64,000 bases of DNA from Pedobacter fastidiosus (GCF_014306625.1 NZ_JACRYL010000019.1:2867-66866); one strand, 5' to 3'. Counted from the first letter of the stretch, positions 36,750 to 44,996 are shown. Notes: a model not told the origin generated them from the sequence alone. Numbers and translations: made by a program.

Positions 36750-37264
36750 TGTACAATAATAAAGGCAGGTATGCTTTAATGGCAGTATTCGTACTGGCTG
36801 GGTTGGTTTGTGTTTTTTACAATCAATATCAGTTAGCAGCTGTTTCATTAATTCTATTTGCTTTTGTTGTTTGGAGCCATTTTAAGCACAGTTCTGTGTT
36901 AATGGCTTCGAAACATTTTAAGAATAACGAATTCGGAAAAACTAAAGTTCTATTGGCTGAAGTAGGAAATCCTGAGCGATTGGCAAAAAGTCGCAGAGGT
37001 TACTACGAATTTATGCAAGGAAATATGGCCTTGAAAGAGGAAGATTACGACAAAGCTGAATATCATTTTCAGTTGGCGAGTCGTTTTCCTGTTGGCGGTA
37101 AGAATCAAAAATCTTATGTATTGATTCATTTAACAACCATCGCTTTGCGCAAAAAAGATAAAAATAGGGCTGAGGCTTATTTAAAATTGGCAACAGAACT
37201 TGCAGAATCATCAAGATCGAAGGATATTATTATCAAGTTAGAAAAAGAAATAGACAAATTATAA
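36749..37264 (+). CDS. Membrane-anchored TPR-like hypothetical protein
   Basis: 171 residues. Two hydrophobic helices at the N-terminus (~8-45: 'LMAVFVLAGLVCVFYN', 'LAAVSLILFAFVVWSHF') followed by helix pairs resembling tetratricopeptide repeats ('YYEFMQGNMALKEEDYDKAEYHFQLASRF', read in two pieces, and 'IALRKKDKNRAEAYLKLATELA'). Its start overlaps the response regulator stop by one base, so it is the third gene of the kinase operon. Role unknown; an accessory in signalling or envelope assembly is possible. Confidence 0.7.
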   Translation: MYNNKGRYALMAVFVLAGLVCVFYNQYQLAAVSLILFAFVVWSHFKHSSVLMASKHFKNNEFGKTKVLLAEVGNPERLAKSRRGYYEFMQGNMALKEEDYDKAEYHFQLASRFPVGGKNQKSYVLIHLTTIALRKKDKNRAEAYLKLATELAESSRSKDIIIKLEKEIDKL

Positions 37265-37367
37265 TACTAATATTGTCATTTTGAAGAACGAGGAACCGCT
37301 TTAGGAATAAAATGGTACTTCGTTTTTTTTTTATTTATACATTTGCGGAATTAAAATTTTGCTCAAT

Positions 37368-37449
37368 CGTCATGCTGCCCCGATAATTATCGGAGTTATT
37401 TCAGCATCTTTCTTGCTATTAAGACCTGAAATAAATTTAGGGTGACGAC
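37368..37449 (+). repeat. Dispersed repeat: CATGCTG...TTTCAGCATCTT with a CCGATAATTATCGG palindrome
   Basis: CCGATAATTATCGG is a perfect 14-base palindrome (37380-37393) within an element of the form TCATGCTG...TTATTTCAGCATC. A partner CTGAAATAAATTTAGG follows at ~37426. It ends just before hemE. Confidence 0.5.
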
Positions 37450-37470
37450 AAGGCGACACAACTACAAATC

Positions 37471-38496
37471 ATGAAGAATAATTTATTTTTAGACGCTGCA
37501 TTTTCAAAACAAACCGAACGCCCACCAGTATGGATGATGCGCCAAGCTGGTCGTTTTATGCCACAATATTGGGAGATAAAAAACAAATACTCTTTTTTAG
37601 AGATGTGCAAAACCCCAGAAATTGCAGCTGATGTGACCATGTTGCCTGTTGATTTATTGGGAATTGATGCAGCGATTTTATTCTGTGATATTTTAGTAAC
37701 TGGCGAGGCGATGGGTGGCGATTTGAGCTTTACTCAAGGCATTGGTCCGAAGTTTGCAAATCCTGTTCGCACCGCACAAGATGTAGAAAACCTGAATGTT
37801 GATTGTTTAGATGAGTTGCAATATGTAGCCGATGCGATTAAAGTAATTCAACAACGTTTGGACGGCAACATTCCTTTAATTGGCTTTGCTGGTGCACCTT
37901 TTACGGTAATGAGTTATTTAGTTGAGGGTGGTTCCTCTAAAGATTTCAAGTTAACGAAGTTGATGTTACACAATCATCCTGAATTGGCGCATAAGCTTTT
38001 GGCTAAAATTGCAAAGGTAACTGCTGATTATTTAAATCTTCAGATTGCCGCTGGTGTAAATGCTGTTCAGATTTTTGATAGCTGGGCACTTGCTTTATCT
38101 TGGAGCGATTATCAAGAATTTTCTCATCGTTACATTCAAGAAATCATCGCTAACTTAAATAGAAAAGATATTCCTGTAATTTCTTTCTGTAAAGGAAGTT
38201 CGGTTTTTGCGCCAATTATGGCAGAGGCAAAGCCTGATGTGATTTCTGTAGACTGGAATGCTGATTTACTGAACATTAAAAATGCATTGCCAGCAGGGAT
38301 TGCTGTTCAGGGTAATTTAGATCCACATATTTTATACGCAGATAAACCTGTAATTAAAGCACAAATTCATAAGTTGTTCGAACGTATGCGTGGAACAGAA
38401 GGATTTATCTTCAATTTGGGTCATGGTATTATGCCAGATATTCCTTTTGATAATGTAAAATATGCAATTGAAGTGGTTAAGGAGTTTAGGTATTAA
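37471..38496 (+). CDS. hemE: Uroporphyrinogen decarboxylase
   Basis: 341 residues. 'RPPVWMMRQAGRFMPQYWEI' (the substrate-binding PVWxMRQAGR motif), 'ILFCDILVTGEAMG', 'LIGFAGAPFTVMSYLVEGG', 'VQIFDSWALALSWSDY' and 'FNLGHGIMPDIPFDNV'. It decarboxylates uroporphyrinogen III to coproporphyrinogen III in the cytoplasm. It lies downstream of the kinase group with a repeat-filled spacer. Confidence 0.95.
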   Translation: MKNNLFLDAAFSKQTERPPVWMMRQAGRFMPQYWEIKNKYSFLEMCKTPEIAADVTMLPVDLLGIDAAILFCDILVTGEAMGGDLSFTQGIGPKFANPVRTAQDVENLNVDCLDELQYVADAIKVIQQRLDGNIPLIGFAGAPFTVMSYLVEGGSSKDFKLTKLMLHNHPELAHKLLAKIAKVTADYLNLQIAAGVNAVQIFDSWALALSWSDYQEFSHRYIQEIIANLNRKDIPVISFCKGSSVFAPIMAEAKPDVISVDWNADLLNIKNALPAGIAVQGNLDPHILYADKPVIKAQIHKLFERMRGTEGFIFNLGHGIMPDIPFDNVKYAIEVVKEFRY

Positions 38497-38524
38497 ACCC
38501 CTAAATCCCCTAAAGGGGACTTTT
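38497..38524 (+). repeat. CCCCTAAAGGGG-type hairpin repeat after hemE
   Basis: AAATCCCCTAAAGGGGACTTTT directly follows the hemE stop and can act as a hairpin; the same CCCCTTTAGGGG core occurs elsewhere in the window, including inside ispG. Confidence 0.55.
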
Positions 38525-38577
38525 AATAGCGAGCGTAAATCGTTAGATTAGTAACATTTTCTACTATTTAAAACTAT

Positions 38578-38847
38578 ATGAAAAAATCCGAAGTCATTTA
38601 TATCCTAAAAGATATGCCTGATGAATCTTCTGCAGAAGAAATAATCGAGAAAATTTTATTAGTTCAAAAGATAGAAATAGGATTAAATCAGATTAAAAAG
38701 AGTGATATTTATTCAGAGAGTGAGGCTAGAAAAAAGATTTTTAATGCCACAACAATTAAGACCATGGATGATGCACAAAAGGGTGTGGGTTTAGGGAAAC
38801 CTATTAAAGATATAAGTCACTTTCTAGGAATTTATAAACTCGATTAA
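38578..38847 (+). CDS. Small hypothetical protein (antitoxin-like)
   Basis: 89 residues, highly charged and helical ('SSAEEIIEKILLVQKIEIGLNQI', 'SESEARKKIFN'). The second segment looks like the 'S..EA.K.I' motif of some type II antitoxins, but no toxin gene follows. It lies between hemE and hemJ with 81 and 27 bp gaps. No family is recognised with certainty. Confidence 0.5.
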   Translation: MKKSEVIYILKDMPDESSAEEIIEKILLVQKIEIGLNQIKKSDIYSESEARKKIFNATTIKTMDDAQKGVGLGKPIKDISHFLGIYKLD

Positions 38848-38874
38848 TTTGTAGCTCGACCTAAAACAACATTA

Positions 38875-39441
38875 ATGATAGAAACCCTACAGCCATATTA
38901 TTACTATTTTCTTGCGGTACACATCGTGTTTGTAATTAGCTGGATGGCTGGACTGTTCTATATTTTAAGTCTTTTTATTTATCATACAGAGGCAAACGAA
39001 AAGCCTGAGCCGGAAAAAAGTATTCTAATTAACCAGTTTGTTAAAATGGAGGCAACGCTATGGAAAATCATAGCAATGCCTGCAATGGTAATTACAGTAT
39101 TGGCAGGTGTTTCCATGCTTACTTTACATCCTGTGCTTTTGCAAATGCCTTGGATGCATGTTAAATTAGGCTTTGTAATTGGTTTACTCATCTACCATTT
39201 CATTTGCCAAAACATTGTAAAACAGCTTAAAAACAATCAATTTAAATTAAGTAGTTTTCAGCTTCGTTTGTGGCGAGAATTGGCGACAATTTTTATGATT
39301 GCAATTGTTTTTGTGGTGATTCTAAAAAATGCAATTAATTGGGTTTATGGTTTAATCGGTATCATGGGCGTTGCACTGGTGATTATGATTGCAGTTAAGT
39401 TGTATAAGAATTATCGTCTTAAGAATAAGCTCAAAGACTAA
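38875..39441 (+). CDS. hemJ: Protoporphyrinogen IX oxidase HemJ (CopD-like membrane protein)
   Basis: 188 residues, four main membrane helices. The HemJ pattern is visible: 'YYFLAVHIVFVISWMAGLFYILSLFIYHTE' (quoted in part: 'HIVFVISWMAGLFYIL'), with the conserved His in the first helix, and 'MHVKLGFVIGLLIYH' carrying the conserved Lys. HemJ oxidises protoporphyrinogen IX to protoporphyrin IX at the membrane in bacteria lacking HemG/HemY. Position at the end of the heme run supports this over a copper-resistance CopD role. Confidence 0.85.
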   Translation: MIETLQPYYYYFLAVHIVFVISWMAGLFYILSLFIYHTEANEKPEPEKSILINQFVKMEATLWKIIAMPAMVITVLAGVSMLTLHPVLLQMPWMHVKLGFVIGLLIYHFICQNIVKQLKNNQFKLSSFQLRLWRELATIFMIAIVFVVILKNAINWVYGLIGIMGVALVIMIAVKLYKNYRLKNKLKD

Positions 39442-39798
39442 AGGAGAAAGACCAAAGATTAATGAGCATATTGCATAACCGTTTTGTATTCCCTACTTTT
39501 TGGGCATCATTAAGTCAAGCTTTTAAGGCGGTCGTCATTGCGAGGCACGAAGCAATCTGCCTAAGTGGGCAGGGTAAAAAATAACGAATACCGACCTAAA
39601 AAGTAGATTGCTTTGGCTTTGAAATAAAGCCTCGCAATGACGAATTCCCTTAACCATTAATACATTGTCCTTTTAGGTAAAGTTGGGGCTTCATTGTTTC
39701 CTTTGCGTAAACTTGTATTAATTTCTTGATACTTGATACTCGCTACTTTATACTTTACGAAAAAACTATCCTAAATTTGGGCAATAAAAACCAAGCAC
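39442..39798. repeat. Repeat-filled spacer with a CGTCATTGCGAGG inverted element
   Basis: The element runs 39533-39642: left arm CGTCATTGCGAGGCACGAAG with CAATCTGCC, right arm AGATTGC...GCCTCGCAATGACG. The arms are less perfect than at 32059. Fragments of the AAAGACTAAAGG family (39428-39460) and of the TTGATACTTGATACT type (39725-39740) surround it. No gene is seen here. Confidence 0.7.
39772..39779 (+). promoter_or_regulatory. -7 promoter element (TAAATTTG) of the 39799 gene
   Basis: Exact TAnnTTTG match 19 bases before the ATG at 39799. Confidence 0.5.
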
Positions 39799-40956
39799 AT
39801 GTTTATAACCACGGGTCTGAAAAAGACTTTACTCTTAATAACTTTTATTTTAACTTCTTACGTATCCTCTGCTCAATTCAACCAATCGGCTTTTGAAAAT
39901 AGAATTCGCCCAGATAGTAGTTTAACCAACGAAGTTCACTTCAATTTTTACAACTTAAATTACGTACGTAACTACGAATACACCAACGATTTTCACGATG
40001 GTTATACTTTATACGGAACGCAACTGCAACCGCAAATTGTTTTCTATGCGCATCCAAATTTAGCCATAACTGCAGGTGCTTTTATTAGGAAAGACTTTGG
40101 TAGAAACGGAATTTCTGATGCAAAACCTTTGTTCAGCTTAAAATACCACAAAAGAAACTTAACCTTAATCTTTGGAAGTTTAGAAGGCGGAATTCAACAT
40201 AAATATATCGAGCCACTTTACGATTTCGAAAGAACAATTACTACGCCAATTGAATATGGAACGCAGTTATTGGTAGAGCGCAAAAAATTTACTTTAGATG
40301 CCTGGATTGCATGGCAAAAAATGATCTATAAAGGCGATCCTGCTAAAGAAGAAATAATCGGTGGATTATCTACAGAAACTACAATAGCCGAAAACAACGG
40401 TTGGAAATTTAGTTTTCCTGCCCAGTTTTTGGCTTTCCACCAAGGTGGACAAATTGATGTGTTAAAGGAAATCCCAATTACGACTATGCTAAATGGTGCA
40501 ACCGGATTGAAATTGCATAAGGAGATGGGCACAAAAATTAAACAGGTTTATACCGATAATTACATCGCAGTTTACAAAGATTTATCTCCTGATAAAAGAA
40601 GAGCTTTTCAAGGTGGTTTTGGACTTTGGTTAAACGCCGGTGTAGAAAGTAAATGGGGAAGTTTAGTTGCCTCTTACTGGAAAGGAAATAACTTTATTTC
40701 TATAAAAGGGATGCCTTTATATGAATCTGTTTCAGATAATTTATATAGTCCGGGTTTAAAGCAGAGCAATAGAAATATTGTTTCATTACGCTATGCTTAT
40801 CAAAAAGAATTAATTCCGCATTTGTATCTTGATGTTCGTTTCGAACCACATATCGATTTAGATAATACGGATAAACAACTTCAGTTTAACCATTCATTTT
40901 TCTTGACTTACAAACAGGACTTCAAGTCATTCAAGGTTAAAAAACAAGCAGAATAA
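39799..40956 (+). CDS. Outer-membrane beta-barrel-like hypothetical protein
   Basis: 385 residues with signal peptide (~1-25, YVSSAQF). The mature part alternates amphipathic strands with many aromatic residues ('GYTLYGTQLQPQIVFYAHPNLAITAGAFI', in part) and ends 'SFFLTYKQDFKSF', suggesting an outer-membrane barrel or beta-sandwich. It appears to be a conserved Bacteroidota protein without a named function. Single gene with its own promoter, convergent with the Crp-family regulator. Confidence 0.6.
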   Translation: MFITTGLKKTLLLITFILTSYVSSAQFNQSAFENRIRPDSSLTNEVHFNFYNLNYVRNYEYTNDFHDGYTLYGTQLQPQIVFYAHPNLAITAGAFIRKDFGRNGISDAKPLFSLKYHKRNLTLIFGSLEGGIQHKYIEPLYDFERTITTPIEYGTQLLVERKKFTLDAWIAWQKMIYKGDPAKEEIIGGLSTETTIAENNGWKFSFPAQFLAFHQGGQIDVLKEIPITTMLNGATGLKLHKEMGTKIKQVYTDNYIAVYKDLSPDKRRAFQGGFGLWLNAGVESKWGSLVASYWKGNNFISIKGMPLYESVSDNLYSPGLKQSNRNIVSLRYAYQKELIPHLYLDVRFEPHIDLDNTDKQLQFNHSFFLTYKQDFKSFKVKKQAE

Positions 40957-40974
40957 ATTCTTTTGAATTTAATA

Positions 40975-41595
40975 TTATGATAATCTCGCGAGCAAATTCT
41001 CGAGATTATCATCCTCACCAAATGAATTTTTTACTTTGAGTTGTTGCAAGGTTCTATTAAAGCTTCTTACGGAAATACCTAAATAAGCGGCCATATCTTC
41101 TTTTGAAATAGAGATCTGTTCTTCCGTTTGCAGTTTCAATAATTTAATTAAGCCATATTCCAAAGTATAAAGTTGTTGAAACGATGCCCTTCTGCTGGTT
41201 TGTATAATTCTAGTCGATAATTCTTGAAGTAAAATTTTGGTAAATTCTTGATTTTCTTCAATCAGTTTAAAGAAAAAATGATCTGGTATTGCATAGGCCG
41301 TAACTTCGCTAATGGCCTCGACATTACAAAGGCAATTTATCTTTTTTAAGGCTTCCAATTCGCCAACAACTTCTCCCTTACCCAAAAATTCTATAATAAA
41401 ATCTTTTCCGTTCTCTTCAGAAATAAAGCATTTTGTAATTCCATCTTTAACAATGTAGATGTTTCTAATTTTTTCTCCCTGCTCTATAAATCTAAATCCT
41501 GCCGGAAAAGACTTTAGGGTAATGTTTTTAGCGAAATCTTTTTCTTGATAAAATCCTTCTATAAAAGATAAAAAAGCAAGGTTTGTTCTTAACAT
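40975..41595 (-). CDS. Crp/Fnr-family transcriptional regulator
   Basis: 206 residues. Cyclic-nucleotide-binding-type beta barrel (~30-125: 'FIEQGEKIRNIYIVKDGITKCF', in part, 'IIEFLGKGEVVGELEAL') and a C-terminal winged helix ('SKEDMAAYLGISVRSFNRTLQQLK'). The Arg/Ser needed for cAMP binding are not evident, as in other Bacteroidota members, so the ligand is unknown. A hairpin GATAATCTCG/CGAGATTATC (40979-40988/41001-41010) overlaps the stop codon. Divergent from the HAD gene, which it may control. Confidence 0.85.
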   Translation of the reverse strand: MLRTNLAFLSFIEGFYQEKDFAKNITLKSFPAGFRFIEQGEKIRNIYIVKDGITKCFISEENGKDFIIEFLGKGEVVGELEALKKINCLCNVEAISEVTAYAIPDHFFFKLIEENQEFTKILLQELSTRIIQTSRRASFQQLYTLEYGLIKLLKLQTEEQISISKEDMAAYLGISVRSFNRTLQQLKVKNSFGEDDNLENLLARLS

Positions 41596-41641
41596 ATTTT
41601 TTTGCTAGACAATTGTCCTTTCGTATTCAATCGGGTTGATT

Positions 41642-41649
41642 TACTTTTG
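41642..41649 (+). promoter_or_regulatory. -7 promoter element (TACTTTTG) of the HAD-CAT operon
   Basis: Exact TAnnTTTG match 24 bases before the HAD start. An A/T-rich TTTCG lies about 19 bases upstream in place of TTTG. Confidence 0.5.
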
Positions 41650-41672
41650 TCGCATTAAAAGTAAGCATAACA

Positions 41673-42368
41673 ATGAGAAATCAAATTACCGTAATCGCTT
41701 TTGATGCTGATGACACACTCTGGGTAAACGAACCTTATTTCCGTGAAACTGAAAAACAATTTGCTGGTTTATTAGAAGATTTTCTTCCACACCATAGCAT
41801 CGTTGCAGAACTTTATAAAACTGAAATTTCCAATTTACCACTTTATGGTTATGGAATTAAGGGCTTTATGTTGAGCATGATTGAAACCGTTTTAAGAATT
41901 ACCGAAGGCAAAGCAAATCCAGAAATTATAAATCGAGCCATCCAATTGGGACAGGAAATGCTGAACAAACCAATTGAACTTTTAGATGAAGTAGAAGATG
42001 TTTTAAAAGCACTCCACGGAAAATATAAGTTGGTTGTAGCTACCAAAGGTGATTTGTTAGATCAACAAAGAAAACTTACTAAATCTGGTTTAGACCATTA
42101 TTTTCATCACATTGAAATTATGAGCGACAAGCAAGAGCAAGATTATAAAAAGCTTTTAAAGCATCTCGATTGCCCAGCAGATCAATTTTTGATGCTTGGT
42201 AATTCCTTGAAATCAGATATTTTGCCAGTACTTGCCATTGGCGGGCACGCAGTTCACATTCCTTATCATACCACTTGGGTACACGAACATATTGATCATA
42301 CCATTGAACATGAAAATTTTTATCAGATGGAAAGCCTGTCTGAAATTTTACCAAAATTACTTGAATGA
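41673..42368 (+). CDS. HAD-superfamily hydrolase
   Basis: 231 residues. Motif I 'IAFDADDTLWVNEPYF' (DxDxT with nucleophile Asp), motif II 'LVVATKGDLLDQ', motif III lysine in 'HIEIMSDKQEQDY' and motif IV 'FLMLGNSLKSDILPV'. The large helical cap between motifs I and II fits the phosphoglycolate-phosphatase/YjjG-like C1 class. Substrate unknown. Its stop overlaps the next start by 4 bp (ATGA). Confidence 0.85.
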   Translation: MRNQITVIAFDADDTLWVNEPYFRETEKQFAGLLEDFLPHHSIVAELYKTEISNLPLYGYGIKGFMLSMIETVLRITEGKANPEIINRAIQLGQEMLNKPIELLDEVEDVLKALHGKYKLVVATKGDLLDQQRKLTKSGLDHYFHHIEIMSDKQEQDYKKLLKHLDCPADQFLMLGNSLKSDILPVLAIGGHAVHIPYHTTWVHEHIDHTIEHENFYQMESLSEILPKLLE

Positions 42369-43012
42369 AAGAAAAAATAGATATAAACACTTGGATCAGA
42401 AAAGATCATTTTGAATTTTTTAGCGCATTTGAAGAACCTTTCTTCGGCGTAACAGTAGATGTAGATTGTACGGCAAGCTACAAACAAGCAAAAGAAATGG
42501 GCGTCTCGTTCTTTTTGCTCTACCTACACAAATCACTTTTGGCTGCAAATAAAGTAGAGCCTTTTAGATATCGAATTATTGATGGAGCGGTTTGGAAGTT
42601 TGATGAAGTTCATGCTTCAGCAACAATAAATAGGGGTAATGGTACTTTTGGATTCAGCTACATGGATTTTTACGAAGATTTTAGCAAGTTCAAAGCTCAT
42701 GCTCAAGTAGAAATAGAAAATGTCGAAAACAGTATGGGCTTAATTCCAGCCTCTTCAGGCGAAAACGTAATCCATTATTCGGCCTTGCCCTGGCTAAATT
42801 TCAAATCATTATCTCACGCACGAAACTATTCCTTTAATGATAGTTGCCCGAAAATTTCTTTCGGTCAGCTTCGGGATAAAGGCAGAAGAAAAATTATGTC
42901 ATTGTCTGTTCATGTAAATCACGCCTTAATGGATGGCTTTCATGTTGCTCAATTTGTAGATGCCTATCAAGAATTGTTAAATAACGGCACGGTGCAATTA
43001 ATACCACATTAA
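42365..43012 (+). CDS. Chloramphenicol O-acetyltransferase-like protein (CatA fold)
   Basis: 215 residues, the length of classical CatA subunits. The C-terminal active-site signature 'HVNHALMDGFHVAQFVDAYQ' contains the H-x-x-x-D-G motif with catalytic His. 'RYRIIDGAVWKFDEVHAS' and 'LIPASSGENVIHYSALPWLNF' follow the family pattern. True CatA enzymes acetylate chloramphenicol as trimers; many chromosomal homologues in Bacteroidota have unknown acceptors. Coupled to a HAD hydrolase, so a metabolic role is equally possible. Confidence 0.8.
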   Translation: MKEKIDINTWIRKDHFEFFSAFEEPFFGVTVDVDCTASYKQAKEMGVSFFLLYLHKSLLAANKVEPFRYRIIDGAVWKFDEVHASATINRGNGTFGFSYMDFYEDFSKFKAHAQVEIENVENSMGLIPASSGENVIHYSALPWLNFKSLSHARNYSFNDSCPKISFGQLRDKGRRKIMSLSVHVNHALMDGFHVAQFVDAYQELLNNGTVQLIPH

Positions 43013-43050
43013 TTTAACGATGTTTTAATAGGCGCATTTTAACTTGGGTT

Positions 43051-43257
43051 ATGTTTATAGCCTTCGTTATAATTCCGATTTACATTTTAGGCATCATTGC
43101 GATGATCTACATGAAGTCGTTATTTAAAGCTTCCATGCTATTGTTAACGATGCTTATTGCAACATTTGTGCTTTTTTTGTTCATCACTTACCCTTTTCAA
43201 TCGGCAATAGTAATGAGTTGTTTAATAGCAATGCTTGCTTTTGGACATAAAGATTAA
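43051..43257 (+). CDS. Small two-helix membrane protein
   Basis: 68 residues, almost entirely hydrophobic: 'FIAFVIIPIYILGIIAMIYM' and 'MLLLTMLIATFVLFLFITYP' then 'MSCLIAMLAFGHKD'. No family recognised. It is 38 bp after the CAT-like gene on the same strand. Confidence 0.5.
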   Translation: MFIAFVIIPIYILGIIAMIYMKSLFKASMLLLTMLIATFVLFLFITYPFQSAIVMSCLIAMLAFGHKD

Positions 43258-43263
43258 TTATCA

Positions 43264-43294
43264 TTTGCTTTAGAAAAACAAATTGCTATTTTTG
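43264..43294 (+). promoter_or_regulatory. Full Bacteroidota promoter (TTTG-N19-TATTTTTG) of the tRNA region
   Basis: TTTG at 43264-43267, exactly 19 bases, then TATTTTTG at 43287-43294: a perfect primary-sigma promoter of the phylum. It should transcribe the decayed tRNA copy and the intact tRNA-Ala. Confidence 0.75.
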
Positions 43295-43349
43295 CTCCTC
43301 AAGTTTTTAAAAGATCATCATTTATTTATTGATCATTTTTTAAAATTTT

Positions 43350-43421
43350 GGGGATTAGCTATCGGAATAGCTAGAGCGCTTCGCTCGGCTTGAAAGGGAT
43401 GGTCGCTTTGAATAGCATTGG
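43350..43421 (+). pseudogene. Decayed tRNA-Ala copy
   Basis: GGGGATTAGCT...AGCTAGAGCGCTTCGCT mirrors the 5' half of the intact tRNA ~112 bases downstream; the flanking TTATTGATCATTTTTT/TAAAATT is duplicated too. The 3' half (AAAGGGATGGTCGCTTTGAA) no longer forms a proper T-arm or acceptor stem and the anticodon loop is disrupted. Confidence 0.65.
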
Positions 43422-43462
43422 TGATTTATAATTTTGGTTATTGATCATTTTTTTTTAAAATT

Positions 43463-43536
43463 GGGGGATTAGCTCATTTGGCTAGAGCGCTTCGCTGGCA
43501 GTGAAGAGGTGATCGGTTCGAATCCGATATTCTCCA
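43463..43536 (+). tRNA. tRNA-Ala (anticodon GGC)
   Basis: Acceptor GGGGGAT (43463-43469) pairs with ATTCTCC (43529-43535) using two G-U pairs; D arm GCTC/GAGC; anticodon stem CTTCG/TGAAG with loop CTGGCAG (GGC at 43497-43499); variable AGGTG; T arm ATCGG-TTCGAAT-CCGAT. Discriminator A43536; CCA is not encoded. The 3' end is the attachment site of the adjacent island. Confidence 0.93.
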
Positions 43537-43538
43537 CA
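43521..43538 (+). repeat. attL: 18-bp direct repeat at the tRNA 3' end
   Basis: AATCCGATATTCTCCACA, identical to 57520-57537; overlaps the T arm and acceptor stem of tRNA-Ala. Confidence 0.9.
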
Positions 43539-43552
43539 GACAACCCTAAGTC

Positions 43553-43584
43553 ACTGAAAAGCAGTATTTTAACTGCTTTTCAGT
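43553..43584 (+). terminator. Element-borne terminator just inside attL
   Basis: Perfect 13-bp stem ACTGAAAAGCAGT/ACTGCTTTTCAGT with a 6-nt loop, 16 bases after the tRNA. It probably replaces the chromosomal tRNA terminator displaced to the right end. Confidence 0.75.
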
Positions 43585-43590
43585 TTGATA

Positions 43591-43610
43591 ACTCTGCCAT
43601 AAGTCTGCCA
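43591..43610 (+). other. Putative integrase arm-type sites, left end
   Basis: CTCTGCCA and AGTCTGCCA in tandem (43592-43599, 43602-43610), about 55-70 bases inside attL; AGTCTGCCA is repeated near the right end at 57420-57428. Confidence 0.4.
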
Positions 43611-43766
43611 GTAGAAAAATCTGACGGCAAAAATTTTCGAAAAGCAAATCGAGTAAAAACGGATTCTGTTTTTGAAAAAAAATCAACACAGAGTGTAAAA
43701 TCTGAAAAATATTCCTACAAAAATGGATCTAAAATCGATGGGGATCCCCAGCATGAAGCCCAAAAA

Positions 43767-44993
43767 ATGCGTCATTCGCGGTCTACTTTTGGTTTTATGG
43801 ATATTCCTGAATTGCCATACACAATACCGCGATTAATTAAAGGGAGGGTTATAACCAAAATACCTGCGGGTACAACGTTGGAAAAAGAGATTGCCAAGCA
43901 GCGCTGGTATATAGAATTTTTCTTCCATAATGCTCTCAAGGAGAGAATGGAACGGATTAGGGTAACCAGAAACCTGAACCGCATCAAGGATCCCAGAGAA
44001 AAACTTCGGAACTTCAATCATCTGTGCGAGGCTTACCACATTGCACTTCAGGGAGGATGGAATCCATTAGATGAAAATGCCAATGCCCGCCTTAAAAAAG
44101 AAATTATCGGGATCAACCTGGATGAATCGCTGGTTCTTTTTGAATCTTACCATAAAGCCAAAGGTACACGCCCAAAATCTATGAGTACCTACCTTTCCAC
44201 TTTGAATGCCTTTGTTAAATTCTATGGCGGGGAACGAAAAGTATCCACGATAAGCGATTATGAGATTACGGATTTTCTCAATACCAAGGAAAGGGAAGAG
44301 AAATGGGCTGGGGTAACCTACAATAACTGCCGGATCGCGCTCAACAATCTCTTCCGCTATCTGAAGGTAAACAAGTATGTTCCAGAAAACCCGGTTACAG
44401 ATGCTGAAACCCGTAAGAAAATGCGCACAGAATCGCATCAGGTATTTTCAGAGCGTGATTTTAAGATAATTATGGAATGGCTGGATAAACATGATAAATA
44501 TTGCCAACTCTTCGTGAAGATGATTTACTATACCTGTATCAGGCCAAAGGAATTGCGGTTTTTGAAATTAAAATATATTGATCTGGAGGAAAACCTAATT
44601 ACAATTCCTGGAACTGTGTCAAAAAACAGGAAACCAATTCCGGTTAATATCGATGTCAGCTTGAAGGTTGAACTTGAGAAGCTAAACCTCAGTAATTTTC
44701 CAGAGGAAAGTTTTCTATTGGGATCTCCAATTACCTTTGTGTCAGATAAAATGTGCGCTGAAAATTTTGCTTACAACCGATTTCAGAAATGTCTGGAGGC
44801 AAACAATTTAACAGAAAAAAAATACACATTGTACTCGTTCAAGCATCTTTCAAATGTTAGAAAGTTCAAGGCTGGATGGACCATTGCAGAAATCTGCTCG
44901 GCCAATCGTCACAGTAGTATTTCTGAGACCGATACTTATTTGAAGGAGTTGTTGAAAGTTGTTTTTTCCGACAAGGCAGTACCAGCAATATAG
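43767..44993 (+). CDS. Tyrosine recombinase/integrase of the island
   Basis: 408 residues from the ATG at 43767. The open frame extends back into the tRNA (to 43509), but that part is att and terminator DNA; the ATG at 43767 gives the normal length of Bacteroidota integrases. SAM-like N-terminal domain ('KGTRPKSMSTYLSTLNAFVKFYGG') and catalytic domain: Arg in 'YTCIRPKELRFLKLKYID', 'PGTVSKNRKPIPV', 'YSFKHLSNVRKFKAG', 'CSANRHSSISETDTYLKE' with the nucleophile Tyr. It should integrate and excise the element at the tRNA. No excisionase gene is recognised. Confidence 0.9.
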   Translation: MRHSRSTFGFMDIPELPYTIPRLIKGRVITKIPAGTTLEKEIAKQRWYIEFFFHNALKERMERIRVTRNLNRIKDPREKLRNFNHLCEAYHIALQGGWNPLDENANARLKKEIIGINLDESLVLFESYHKAKGTRPKSMSTYLSTLNAFVKFYGGERKVSTISDYEITDFLNTKEREEKWAGVTYNNCRIALNNLFRYLKVNKYVPENPVTDAETRKKMRTESHQVFSERDFKIIMEWLDKHDKYCQLFVKMIYYTCIRPKELRFLKLKYIDLEENLITIPGTVSKNRKPIPVNIDVSLKVELEKLNLSNFPEESFLLGSPITFVSDKMCAENFAYNRFQKCLEANNLTEKKYTLYSFKHLSNVRKFKAGWTIAEICSANRHSSISETDTYLKELLKVVFSDKAVPAI

Positions 44994-44996
44994 GTT

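Noticed and set aside
43509-43766. N-terminal extension of the integrase into the tRNA
   Set aside because: This part is att and terminator DNA; starting at 43767 gives the normal integrase length.
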